A stretch of 64,000 nucleotides of DNA from NCBI RefSeq assembly GCF_038246755.1, contig NZ_CP134706.1, forward strand, positions 4,030,001-4,094,000. The letters run 5' to 3'. The notes under the pieces were generated by a model, which was not told the origin of the DNA, searched no databases, and worked only from the letters and a program-made list of their open reading frames with translations. Shown here piece by piece: positions 28,541 to 37,933 of the stretch. The stretch comes from Micromonospora sp. FIMYZ51 (GTDB lineage Bacteria; Actinomycetota; Actinomycetes; Mycobacteriales; Micromonosporaceae). Numbering within the stretch: position 1 is the first letter of the stretch; every line of letters begins with the position of its first letter. Both the position numbers and the translations under genes were made by a program.

Positions 28541-29470
28541 GTGACCGACACCCTTCCCGCCGGGACGCCAGCGCCCCGGCGCGCCCGGCGCGCGGCACCG
28601 TTCGCCGGGGCGACCCTGGCCGTACTGCTCGCGGCGGCCGGCTGCACCGCAGCGGGCGACGACCGGACGGCGGACGCCGCTGCGGCGCGTACCGTAAGCG
28701 TGGTCGGGCCGCTCTGCGCCGAGCTGCCCGGCGGCAGCGAACCGGGCAACCCGGCGGCGCTGGCCGACCAGCCCGCCGACCAGGCTCTCCAGTGGATTCC
28801 CGTGCTCACCACCTTCGAGGCGGCGGTACGGGCCAGCGGCCTGGCCGCCGAGTTGACAGGTGACTCGGGCGTGACCATCCTCGCCCCGACCGATGACGCG
28901 TTCGCGGCCAAGTTCTCCCGTACCAACCTGGACGAGCTGCTGCTGCACGACACCGACACGCTGCGTGAGCTGCTTCGCGATCACCTGGTCGGCGGCGCGC
29001 AGCCGGTGGCCGAGCTGGTGCGCGCCGGCACCGTGACCACCCTGGCCGGCACCGACCTCACCGTCACCGCCGAGGGTGACGGCGCCCGCCTCGGCGTGGC
29101 AGCTGACGGCAACGCCCACAACGAGGGTGACGCCCACGGCGACGGCAAGGGTGATGGCGACGGCAAGGGCGACGGCGACAGCCGGGGTGACGGCAAGGGC
29201 GACGGCAACGGCAAGGACGACGGCGACAGCCGGGATGACGGCAAGAGCGACGGCAACGGCAAGGACGACGGCGACAGCCGGGATGACGGCGACGCTCACG
29301 GCGGCGGCGACCGGGGTGACGGTCAGCAGGGCAGCGCCCACCCCGCCGCTCAGGCCGTCACGCTCTGCGCCGACTACCGGGCGACCAACGCCCGGATCCA
29401 CGTCATCGACCACGTGCTCGGCACGATGCCCACCACCGCCGGTGGCGAGGACGACCACCCGGCCCACTGA
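28541..29470 (+). CDS. FAS1 (fasciclin) lipoprotein with an Asp/Gly-rich insertion
   Basis: Predicted protein of 309 aa. The signal peptide ends in lipobox LLAAAGC (Cys35), so it is probably lipid-anchored outside the membrane. The FAS1 domain starts near residue 85 (LTTFEAAVRASGLAAELTGD, ILAPTDDAFAAKF) and its closing motif ARIHVIDHVLGTM is at 284-296. Between them, residues about 191-266 are almost only Asp, Gly, Lys, Asn and Ser (DGKGDGDGKGDGDSRGDG), replacing a loop of the fold. GTG 28541 has TGGAGAA upstream. FAS1 proteins mediate surface adhesion; the acidic loop could bind cations. Confidence 0.88.
   Translation: MTDTLPAGTPAPRRARRAAPFAGATLAVLLAAAGCTAAGDDRTADAAAARTVSVVGPLCAELPGGSEPGNPAALADQPADQALQWIPVLTTFEAAVRASGLAAELTGDSGVTILAPTDDAFAAKFSRTNLDELLLHDTDTLRELLRDHLVGGAQPVAELVRAGTVTTLAGTDLTVTAEGDGARLGVAADGNAHNEGDAHGDGKGDGDGKGDGDSRGDGKGDGNGKDDGDSRDDGKSDGNGKDDGDSRDDGDAHGGGDRGDGQQGSAHPAAQAVTLCADYRATNARIHVIDHVLGTMPTTAGGEDDHPAH
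29111..29338. repeat. In-frame GAC/GGC tandem repeat inside the FAS1 gene
   Basis: Imperfect 6-, 12- and 45-bp periodic units (GACGGCAAGGGCGACGGC and variants, with GACGACGGCGACAGCCGGG recurring) encode the acidic insertion. All visible changes keep the frame. Confidence 0.85.
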
Positions 29471-29564
29471 TCGCCGCGGGGCACAACCCCCTCCCCGCGG
29501 ACACCGACGGCCGCTGCCCCCTGATCCGGGGGGCCGGCGGCCGTCGTCGTGTTCCTGGTGTTCG

Positions 29565-29620
29565 ATGTTAGGAAGGGGCCCTTCCTATGCACCAGGCGTT
29601 AAGAAGGGCCCCTTCCTTAC
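29565..29620. repeat. Dispersed palindromic repeat, copy 2
   Basis: TAGGAAGGGGCCCTTCCT, a spacer ATGCACCAGGCGTT, then AAGAAGGGCCCCTTCCTTAC. It ends 3 nt from the citrate synthase stop codon, between convergent genes, where it can act as a two-hairpin bidirectional terminator. Confidence 0.9.
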
Positions 29621-29623
29621 TTC

Positions 29624-30907
<1,284 letters not shown>

Positions 30908-31245
30908 GTGGTTCCTCGCTTCGCCGGCAGATCTACGTTGAATTGCCTTCGCTTCTACCGTAATTGCGGTTGCGATGACACCGCCCCTCGTGGTTCGGCG
31001 GTGAGGTATGCGTCACCCGATTCCCGACCGGCGAGCTGGGAAACCCCGACGATCGACACCGAGCGGAACGAACGGAACACGGGGCGTGAATGCGTACCGG
31101 CCAAGCAGGCCGAACGGAGACCCGCAAGCGGTGCCATTCGGGGTCGCAAGCAGGCCGTGCGCGGACGCGCAAGCGGCCGAGCGGAGGCTCAGCAGCCGGT
31201 GCAGCCCGGCGGCGGCTCGGCAGCCGGCGTGGCGCTCCGGGTCGG
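30908..31245. other. 338-bp intergenic region upstream of gltA
   Basis: The gltA-proximal 60 bases are relatively AT-rich (ATTGCGGTTGCGATG side) and should hold the gltA promoter. The remainder contains short inverted and direct repeats around GCAAGC (about 31095-31190). I see no gene in it. Confidence 0.5.
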
Positions 31246-33447
31246 TCAGGAGATGGTCAGCTGGCGCATGCCGCCGGCCGGTTCGACCAGGTACAGATCG
31301 AGCCGGTTGGCGCCGACGCGGAAGAGCCGGTCGTCGGCGAGCAGCGCGGCGAAGCGACGGCCACCCGGGTCCGGCGCGACCACCGGAACCACGGCGGCCA
31401 CCGTGCCGTTGACCGCCACCGCCAGTTCGGTGCCGTCCGGCACCGAGTCCGGCAGGGTGCCCCAGACCATGCCCGGCAGCACGCCTTCGTCCGGGTCGAC
31501 GAAGCGGAACGCGTCCAACCCGGCGACCCGGGCCGTGCCGCCCGGCGCAGCGGCGCCCACGGTCCTGCCGACAAGTGGATGCGGGGCCGGTGGCGGCATC
31601 CCGGCGGGCACCCCGCCGGGCAGCGGGATCGGTTCCCCGGGCCGGTCGTAGAAGAGCTTGCCGGATTCGGTACGCGCAGGCTCGCGGGCGGAGCGGCCGT
31701 CGACCCGCCAGGGCAGCCGGATGGCCGCCTCGTCGGCGATCGTCGGCAGCAGGTCGACGTGTTGCCAGTTCCGGTCGTCGACCCGGCCGGTGCGTTGCCC
31801 CGGCGTCTTGACGAACATCGGCACCCAGGCCACCTGCTGCGGTGCGGCCCGGATGGCGTCGAGCCCTCGGCCCTGCACGCCCTTGGTGAAGCTGACCCCG
31901 TGGTCGGCCGTCACCACCACCAGCGCCTGGTCCCACAGCCCGTTCTCGCGCAGGGTCCGCAGCGTCTCGCCGATCAGCCGGTCGGTGTAGCCGAGCTGCG
32001 CCAGGTGCCGGGCGCGGGCCAGGTCCACCCAGCCGTCGCCCTCGTTCGGGAAGTCCTCAGGCGCCTCGTAGCGTGCGCCGGAGGGCAGGTACGCCCACGG
32101 CGAGTGCGGCATCAGCAGGTGCAGGAAGTGCAGCGTGGGCCGGTCGGTCCGGGTCAGGCCGCGCAGGAAGCTGGTGAACCGGGCCGGCTGGTTGAGGGTG
32201 AGGCTGTCCCAGCGGAACTTCGGGTCGGTCGGCACCGGCTCCGCGGCGTCGATGCCCGCCTCCTCGGCGGTGCGTTCCCGGTAGGAGTTCTCCGGGTCGA
32301 TCCGGCTGTCCTGCGGCGAGGTCACCTGGCGCAGCAGCTTGCCGGTCTCCCGCATCAGCACCCCGAGGCCCTGCTCCGGGGTGATTGGCCGCTCGCAGCG
32401 GCTGGGCGGGCAGAGCCGGGTGATGCTCTCCTCGGCACGGATGTCGTACAGGCCGCCGAGGGCGGTGAAAAGGTTGTCCGGGTGGTGCGAGAAGTGCGGC
32501 GCCACCGGTTCCGCCGGATACCGGCCGGTAAGCATCGCCGGGAGCGCGTACGGTGTCCAACCACTGACCCCGGTGGCGTTGCGGTACCAGGTCGTGGCGG
32601 CGGCCAGCTCGGCGAAGTGCGGGAAGCGTGTGGCGTCGATGCCGCCCTGCGGATCCAGCAGGGAGACCAGCGGCAGTTCGTCGAGGACCAGCATGACCAC
32701 CGGCGGATGCCGGTCTCCGGTGGCCGTGCCGGCCAGGCCGCCGTCACCGCGCGGCAACACGACCGGCCCGGTCGGCGAGACGAACAGGAACAGCCCGGCG
32801 AAGACCAGCGGCCCGACGGCGGCCAACCGCAGTCCGGCGCGCAGCGCCCGCCAACGCCGGTGGGCCACCGCTGCGCCGGCACCCACCGTCGCGGCGACCA
32901 CCAGCAGCGGTACGCCCCGAAGTGCCGTGCCGTGCCGGCCGACCTGCACCGCCAACGCGGCCACCAGCAGGCCCACGAACAGGGTGTGGGTGGCCGCCCG
33001 CGCGGCTGGTCCGACCAGCCCGGACAGCGTGCCGAGCAGCCCGAGCGCCACCGTCGGCAGCACCACGACCAGGGTCACCAGCAGCAGGATCTCGCCCCGG
33101 TCGGCGCGGTGGAACAGGAAGAAGTCGGGGCTGCGGCCGAGCACGTCCAGCAGCGGCTGGGTGATCACCAGCCCGACCAGTGCCGTGACTTCCAGCAGCC
33201 GGCCCGCCTCGGGCCGCCAACCACCCCAGCCCCAGCGCCACCGGGTCGGCGGGCGCGGCGACCGGCCGGCGGTCGCGTCCGGATCGGCGACGGCGAGTGC
33301 GCCCGGCTGGTCGGTGGGCCGGTCGACCGCGCCCTTTGCGCCCGGCTGGTCGGTGGGCCGGTCGACCGCGCCCTTTGCGCCCGGCTGGTCGGTGGGCCGG
33401 TCGACCGCGCCCTTTGCGCCCGGCTGGTCGGTGGGCCGGTCAGCCAC
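31246..33447 (-). CDS. Membrane sulfatase-like hydrolase/transferase
   Basis: Predicted protein of 733 aa. The first about 55 residues are cytoplasmic and hold a perfect 13-residue repeat (DRPTDQPGAKGAV). About four transmembrane segments follow (ALVGLVITQPLLDVLG, ILLLVTLVVVLPTVALGLLG, LFVGLLVAALAVQVG, LVFAGLFLFVSP). The outer domain is alkaline-phosphatase/sulfatase-like: VVMLVLDELPLVSLLD metal site, TGVSGWTPYALPAMLTGRYP nucleophile region, VVVTADHGVSF late metal site. The likely substrate is a membrane or wall glycopolymer group. GTG 33447 overlaps the methyltransferase stop, so it is coupled to that gene. Confidence 0.85.
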   Translation of the reverse strand: MADRPTDQPGAKGAVDRPTDQPGAKGAVDRPTDQPGAKGAVDRPTDQPGALAVADPDATAGRSPRPPTRWRWGWGGWRPEAGRLLEVTALVGLVITQPLLDVLGRSPDFFLFHRADRGEILLLVTLVVVLPTVALGLLGTLSGLVGPAARAATHTLFVGLLVAALAVQVGRHGTALRGVPLLVVAATVGAGAAVAHRRWRALRAGLRLAAVGPLVFAGLFLFVSPTGPVVLPRGDGGLAGTATGDRHPPVVMLVLDELPLVSLLDPQGGIDATRFPHFAELAAATTWYRNATGVSGWTPYALPAMLTGRYPAEPVAPHFSHHPDNLFTALGGLYDIRAEESITRLCPPSRCERPITPEQGLGVLMRETGKLLRQVTSPQDSRIDPENSYRERTAEEAGIDAAEPVPTDPKFRWDSLTLNQPARFTSFLRGLTRTDRPTLHFLHLLMPHSPWAYLPSGARYEAPEDFPNEGDGWVDLARARHLAQLGYTDRLIGETLRTLRENGLWDQALVVVTADHGVSFTKGVQGRGLDAIRAAPQQVAWVPMFVKTPGQRTGRVDDRNWQHVDLLPTIADEAAIRLPWRVDGRSAREPARTESGKLFYDRPGEPIPLPGGVPAGMPPPAPHPLVGRTVGAAAPGGTARVAGLDAFRFVDPDEGVLPGMVWGTLPDSVPDGTELAVAVNGTVAAVVPVVAPDPGGRRFAALLADDRLFRVGANRLDLYLVEPAGGMRQLTIS
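33301..33442. repeat. 39-bp perfect tandem repeat encoding a 13-aa unit
   Basis: Units start at 33301, 33340, 33379 and 33418 (the last partial), with no mismatch visible. They encode the N-terminal DRPTDQPGAKGAV repeats of the sulfatase-like protein and end at the overlap with the methyltransferase stop codon. Perfect identity suggests a recent or slippage-prone array. Confidence 0.9.
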
Positions 33448-34939
33448 CCAGGGCCACCCGGTACAGGGTGCGGGTGCCCGAGGGCAGCTCCAGCCGTTCC
33501 TCGACCGTGCCGTGCCCGGCGAGCAGCGCCTCGAAGGCGTCCCGCCGGTAGTCGGGGAAGATCCCGTCCGGCTTGTTGGCCAGCAGCCGGACGGCCATCG
33601 GGTCGTCGGGGTGGACGAACTCCACCACCAGCCGACCGCCGGGCGCGGCGCAGCCGGCGAGGCACGCCACCACCTCGGGCAGCGGCACGTTGCGCCCGAT
33701 CGCCAGGTGGTGCACCAGGGCCAGGGCGAGCACGGTGTCCGCGCCGGCCCGGGCGGCGAACGAGGCCCGCTCGATGCCGCGCCAGCCGCCACCGGGCGAG
33801 GGGTCGGCCAGGTCCAGCACCAGCGGCAACACCCGCCGGTCACCCTCGTCGCGAAGGGTGCGGTAGAGCCGGTCCACCACCGCCGGGTCCTGTTCCACGG
33901 CGACCACGTAGTCGGCGTGCCGGGCGGCCAGCCGGGAGTAGTGCCCGTCGTTGGCGCCGAGGTCCAGCACGAGACGACTGCGGCGTACGCCGGTCAGCGC
34001 GGCGGTGACGAACCGCTCCTTGCCGGCCCGGTCGGCCTCCGAGTAACCGCAGGTGCGCTGGTAGTCCACCCAGTGGCTGGCGGGCGGCCGGTACTCCAGG
34101 CGGCGTACCAGCTTTTCCATTCCGCGTACGGTGGCCAGCGCCAGCTCGCGGGTGTAGCCGGCGTCGCGCAACTGGGTTCGCACGTCGGCGGTGCTGCGGC
34201 CCGCGTTGCGCCGCTGCACGCTGTGATGCAGGTGCACGTGGGTCAGTACGCCCGGCGACAACCGGCGCAGCCCGCGCAGCAGCCGGCTCATCTGTTCCGC
34301 CTCGATGCCGTCGACCCGGGCCCGCAGCCAGGGTTGGAAGTCCACCCCGAGGTGGGCGCCGAGCAGCAGCGGGTAGAGCAGGGTCTGGCAGAACTGCCGG
34401 TAGCCGGCCCAGGGTTCGCCGTCGCGGATTGGGGCGAAGGAACCCACGTCGATGAAGACCGGCCGGCTGCCCCGCCACTGCACGTTGTACGCCGAGCCGT
34501 CCTTGGTGGTGAAGCCCGCCGGCAGCGCCGTACGGAGGATCTCCAGGTGCAGCAGCGCGGCGTCGCGCAGCATGGCGTGGGACCACTCGTACGGGTGGGA
34601 GACGAACGGGATGCGCTCGTGCCGCAGCACCGCCGCCCAGGCCGGCTGTCCCGATCCGGCGGCCGGGCCGGCGGGGGTGGCCGGCGGGATCGCCGGGCTG
34701 GCCGCCGCCGGCAGTTCCTCGGTGCCGCAGATCTTGCCGGCCGCGACCAGGTGCGGAAAGAAGGTGCTGCCGGCCAGGGCCCGCCAGTGCGCGGCGGCGG
34801 TCTCGTCGAGCGCGCGGAGCACGTCACCGCCCGCGTGAAACACCCGGTTCGCCGGGTCGCGGAACGAGCCGGGTTCGGCGCGTGGCTCCGCGTCGGGCCG
34901 GGCCGCTCGCGAGGCCCGGCCGAGGTCGGGGATCACCAT
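33440..34939 (-). CDS. Class I SAM-dependent methyltransferase with large N-terminal domain
   Basis: Predicted protein of 499 aa. The C-terminal half has SAM motif I (LVLDLGANDGHYSRLAARHA), an acidic end of strand 2 (VVAVEQDP), LALALVHHLAIGRNVPL and VEFVHPDDP. The first 280 residues are an uncharacterised domain with PAGFTTKDGSAYNVQWRG and VFIDVGSFAPIRDG. ATG 34939 lies 10 nt after the stop of the small membrane protein, and its own stop overlaps the sulfatase start. The three genes thus form one tight operon, and modification of a membrane-linked glycan is a reasonable guess. Confidence 0.87.
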   Translation of the reverse strand: MVIPDLGRASRAARPDAEPRAEPGSFRDPANRVFHAGGDVLRALDETAAAHWRALAGSTFFPHLVAAGKICGTEELPAAASPAIPPATPAGPAAGSGQPAWAAVLRHERIPFVSHPYEWSHAMLRDAALLHLEILRTALPAGFTTKDGSAYNVQWRGSRPVFIDVGSFAPIRDGEPWAGYRQFCQTLLYPLLLGAHLGVDFQPWLRARVDGIEAEQMSRLLRGLRRLSPGVLTHVHLHHSVQRRNAGRSTADVRTQLRDAGYTRELALATVRGMEKLVRRLEYRPPASHWVDYQRTCGYSEADRAGKERFVTAALTGVRRSRLVLDLGANDGHYSRLAARHADYVVAVEQDPAVVDRLYRTLRDEGDRRVLPLVLDLADPSPGGGWRGIERASFAARAGADTVLALALVHHLAIGRNVPLPEVVACLAGCAAPGGRLVVEFVHPDDPMAVRLLANKPDGIFPDYRRDAFEALLAGHGTVEERLELPSGTRTLYRVALGG

Positions 34940-34949
34940 GTCGGACGGG

Positions 34950-35099
34950 TCAGCTCTGGTCGGTGGGCTGGCGGCGGAAGCGACTGACGAGTCTGCGCCA
35001 GTAGAGCTTGGCGGCCACCGCGACGCCGGCGACCCCGCCGACCACCGCCTGCACGATCAGGCTGCCGGACCCCGCGTCCAGGTAGGCCAAGTGGTTCAC
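34950..35099 (-). CDS. Small YLDxGSGS membrane protein
   Basis: Predicted protein of 49 aa reading VNHLAYLDAGSGSLIVQAVV, then a single hydrophobic helix (IVQAVVGGVAGVAVAAKLYW) and a basic tail (RRLVSRFRRQ). The YLD(P/A)GSGS start is a motif I recognise from tiny membrane proteins encoded next to methyltransferases and sulfatases. GTG 35099 has GAGAGGAG 7 nt upstream, the best ribosome site of the operon. It probably acts as a small subunit or scaffold; no activity is known to me. Confidence 0.78.
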   Translation of the reverse strand: MNHLAYLDAGSGSLIVQAVVGGVAGVAVAAKLYWRRLVSRFRRQPTDQS

Positions 35100-35274
35100 C
35101 GACCGCTCCTCTCCCGCTCGCCGTCTCGACACCGACAACCGCCCGTCCTCGCATTTCAGACTTCGGCGGCATAGCCGGACTTGTCCCACCGTACGCGGTC
35201 AGCCGTGACCTGACGGGTACAACGCGGGACTTGCCGGGTCCGTTTTGTTCAAGACGCCGCCTCCGGCTCGGTCG

Positions 35275-35280
35275 TAACCT
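35275..35280 (+). promoter_or_regulatory. Putative -10 box of the leaderless VOC gene
   Basis: TAACCT ends 6 nt before ATG 35287, and no Shine-Dalgarno is present. Confidence 0.4.
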
Positions 35281-35286
35281 GCCGCC

Positions 35287-35691
35287 ATGACCCCATACCT
35301 CGACATGATCGGGCTCGTCACCACCGACATGGCCCGCACCCTGGCCTTCTATCGCCGGCTCGGGCTCGCCATCCCGGCCGACGCCGAGCAGAACCCGCAC
35401 GTGGAGGTGACCCTGCCGGGCGGGCTGCGCCTCGCCTGGGACGACGTCGCAGTGGCCCGTTCCATCGACCCCGACTGGGCCCCGCCGGTCGGCAGCCCCC
35501 GGGCGGCGCTGGCCTTCCGCTGCACCGAACCGGCCGAGGTCGACAGCTGGTACGCCGAGCTGACCGCCGCCGGCGGCAATGGTCACCGGCCGCCGTGGGA
35601 CGCGCCCTGGGGCCAGCGCTACGCCATCCTGCACGACCCCGACGGCAACGCCGTCGACCTCTTCGCACCGACACCGACCCCGGACTCGTGA
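35287..35691 (+). CDS. VOC-superfamily protein (glyoxalase / bleomycin-resistance fold)
   Basis: Predicted protein of 134 aa made of two beta-alpha-beta-beta-beta modules: MIGLVTTDMARTLAFYRRLG at the start and ERYA-like WGQRYAILHDPDGNAVDLFA at the end. The latter is the usual C-terminal metal/ligand strand of VOC proteins. The N-terminal metal His is not obvious, so an enzymatic role is uncertain and a binding or resistance role is equally possible. It converges on the AraC-type gene, with 6 nt between the stop codons. Confidence 0.85.
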   Translation: MTPYLDMIGLVTTDMARTLAFYRRLGLAIPADAEQNPHVEVTLPGGLRLAWDDVAVARSIDPDWAPPVGSPRAALAFRCTEPAEVDSWYAELTAAGGNGHRPPWDAPWGQRYAILHDPDGNAVDLFAPTPTPDS

Positions 35692-35697
35692 CCCGGC

Positions 35698-36383
35698 TCA
35701 GGAGGTGAGCAGCGCCCCGGGAGGCACCCCGGCCAGGGCGCGGACGTCGCGGGTCAGGTGGGCCTGGTCGGCGTAGCCGGTGCGGGCAGCCACCTCGGCC
35801 AGCGGGGTACCGCCCCGGGCCAGCGCCAGCGCCCGGCGCATCCGCAGGATCCGGGCGAGCGTCTTCGGGCCGTACCCGAACAGGTGTCGGCTGCGTCGCA
35901 GCAGGCCACGCGGGTCGAGGCCGACCTCGGCGGCGGTCGCGGCCACCGGGGCACCGGCGGACAGCGCGGCGGCCACCCGGCTGCCGAGCCGGTCCGGGCC
36001 GCCGGCGACGCGCAGCCGGTGCGCGGCCACCGCCACCAGGACCGTCGCGGCGTCGGCCGCGGCCCGGTCGGCCAGCGACGCGGCGTACCGCTCCCCCAGA
36101 GATCCGCCAGCGGCACCCGCTGGTCGCGCAGTTCGACGGCGGGTACGCCGAGCACCGCCGGCCCCACCCCGGGCGGCAGCCGCAGCCCGACCCACCGCTC
36201 CCCCGGCGCGCTGGTGGCGAGGTACGCGGTGCGGTCCGGACCGGCCACCAGCAGCCCGGACCGGCTGGACCAGAGCAGGTCGAGGCAGCCGTCCGGAAGC
36301 ACCCGGGTGACGTCGGGCTGGGCCGGCGCCGTGCTGGTCCACAGCACCGCGCCAGCGACGCCGGCCGCGCGTTCCCGGTACAC
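35698..36383 (-). pseudogene. AraC-family regulator split by a 1-bp frameshift
   Basis: The N-terminal half ([51 protein letters not shown]) lies in one minus frame. The HTH half ([60 protein letters not shown]) continues in another. The frames meet at a run of five C on the plus strand (36093-36097). Adding one base would give an uninterrupted protein of about 228 aa. It is either a real lesion or a homopolymer sequencing error. The GTG at 36383 is the likely start, because residues further upstream come from repeat copy 3. Confidence 0.75.
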
Positions 36384-36441
36384 GTGGCCAGCCTGCCACG
36401 CCCGCCAACGCCCGCCCACGCCACCACCGCTCCTGCCGGTT

Positions 36442-36496
36442 TGTTAAAAGGGGGCCCTTGCTATGCACCAGGCGTTAAGAAGGGGCCCTTCCTTAC
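36442..36496. repeat. Dispersed palindromic repeat, copy 3
   Basis: TGTTAAAAGGGGGCCCTTGC, then TATGCACCAGGCGTTAAGAA and GGGGCCCTTCCTTAC. It matches copy 2 in orientation. Its right half is translated as the last residues ([10 protein letters not shown]) and stop codon of the adjacent histidine kinase. Confidence 0.9.
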
Positions 36497-37933
36497 CGGC
36501 AGGTGGACGGTGAAGGTGGTGTGGCCGGGGCGGGTGTCGAGGGTGACCGTGCCGTGGTGGGCCTCCACCACTGCGGCCACGATGGCCAGGCCGAGGCCGG
36601 TGCTGCCGTGGGCGCGGGAGCGGGAGCTGTCTGCCCGGGCGAATCGTTCGAAGACCTCGGCCCGCAGTTCGGGTGGTACGCCCGGACCGTCGTCGGTGAC
36701 GCTGAGTTCGGCCGCGTCGGCGGCCAGGCGCAGGCGGGTGGTGACGGTGCTGCCCGGCGGGGTGTGTACCCGGGCGTTGGCCAGCAGGTTGGTCAGCACC
36801 TGGTGCAGTCGGGCGGCGTCACCGGGGACCCGGATCACCTCGTCGGGCAGGTCGAGTTGCCAGTGGTGCGCCGGGCCGGCGACGTGGGCGTCGCTCACCG
36901 CGTCCACGACCAGCGCGGTGAGGTCGACCGGCTCGACCGCGAGCGGGCGGCCGGAGTCCAGCCGGGCCAGCAGCAGCAGGTCGTCGACGAGGCTTGTCAT
37001 CCGGGTGCTCTCCGACTCGACCCGGCGCAGCGCGTGTGCCACGTCGGGCGGCACCCGGTCCCGGCCGCGCCGGGCCACCTCGGCGTAGCCCCGGATCGCC
37101 GCGAGTGGGGTACGCAGTTCGTGGCTGGCATCCGCGACGAACTGGCGTACCCGGGTCTCGCTGGCCTGCCGGGCGGCGAGTGCGGCGCCGACGTGCCCGA
37201 GCATCCGGTTGAGCGCGGCACCCACCTGACCCACCTCGGTACGCGGATCGGTGTCGGCCGCCGGAACCCGGTCGGAGAGCGCCACCTCGCCCCGGTCCAG
37301 TGGCAGTTCGCTGACCCGGCCGGCGGTGGCGGCGACCCGGCGCAGCGGACGCAGGGTGGCCCGGACGATCAGCGCACCGGCGGTGCCGGCGACGAGGAGT
37401 CCGGCGGCGGTGACCGCGGCCTGTGCGGCCACCAGCCACCACACGGTCTCCTGTACGCCGGACAGCGGCACCCCCAGTACCCGCACCGTGCCGGCAACGG
37501 ACTGCCGGGCGACCAGCCGGTAGCTGCCCCGGTCGCCGAGGTCGACGCTGTGCGCGCGGCGGTCGGTGGGCACCTCGGCCAGCCCGGCCACCTGGTCGAC
37601 CGGGATCGCCTGTTCCTCCCGGCCGACAAGCGTCCACGCCTCGGTGACCTGGCCGTCGACGACCCACGCGCTGATCGTGCCGGGCGGGAAGCCGCGCGGG
37701 ACCCGCACGTCGGACCAGGGCGGGCCGCCCGGTCCCGGCTCCCACGGCGTGCCGGCACGGGCCCCGGTCATCGGCAGGAGTTGCTCGTCCACCCGGGAGA
37801 TCAGGAACTGCCGCAGCGCCGCCGTGGTGATCGCGCCGATGGCCAGGCTGACCACGGCCAGCAGGGCGACCAGGGTGACCACCAGCCGGGTCCGCAGCGA
37901 CCAGCCGGCCAGCCACCGGCGCACCGCGCTCAC
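36461..37933 (-). CDS. Sensor histidine kinase
   Basis: Predicted protein of 490 aa. TM1 is about 15-40 ([20 protein letters not shown]), then a periplasmic-side sensor loop, TM2 about 165-190 ([20 protein letters not shown]), HAMP, an H-box with [20 protein letters not shown], an N-box ([20 protein letters not shown]), and ATPase boxes TDDGPGVP and [19 protein letters not shown]. The ordinary C-terminus FTVHLPV is followed by [10 protein letters not shown], read from repeat copy 3. GTG 37933 overlaps the response-regulator stop by 4 nt (GTGA), so they form a coupled two-component pair. The stimulus is unknown. Confidence 0.94.
   Translation of the reverse strand: MSAVRRWLAGWSLRTRLVVTLVALLAVVSLAIGAITTAALRQFLISRVDEQLLPMTGARAGTPWEPGPGGPPWSDVRVPRGFPPGTISAWVVDGQVTEAWTLVGREEQAIPVDQVAGLAEVPTDRRAHSVDLGDRGSYRLVARQSVAGTVRVLGVPLSGVQETVWWLVAAQAAVTAAGLLVAGTAGALIVRATLRPLRRVAATAGRVSELPLDRGEVALSDRVPAADTDPRTEVGQVGAALNRMLGHVGAALAARQASETRVRQFVADASHELRTPLAAIRGYAEVARRGRDRVPPDVAHALRRVESESTRMTSLVDDLLLLARLDSGRPLAVEPVDLTALVVDAVSDAHVAGPAHHWQLDLPDEVIRVPGDAARLHQVLTNLLANARVHTPPGSTVTTRLRLAADAAELSVTDDGPGVPPELRAEVFERFARADSSRSRAHGSTGLGLAIVAAVVEAHHGTVTLDTRPGHTTFTVHLPVRKGPFLTPGA

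Noticed and set aside
24929..29467. 1512-codon open frame on the minus strand
   Set aside because: Only its last 390 codons are a protein family (serine hydrolase). The rest is antisense to the M14 peptidase and FAS1 genes and is open because of GC-biased codon use.
33301..33442. CRISPR-like array
   Set aside because: Units are contiguous with no variable spacers and are in-frame coding repeats. The 27-bp array at 24797 likewise lacks spacers.
35698..36468. AraC start inside the dispersed repeat (MHSKGPLLT)
   Set aside because: The N-terminal half in that frame does not match the family. The sensible N-terminus is in another frame starting near 36383.
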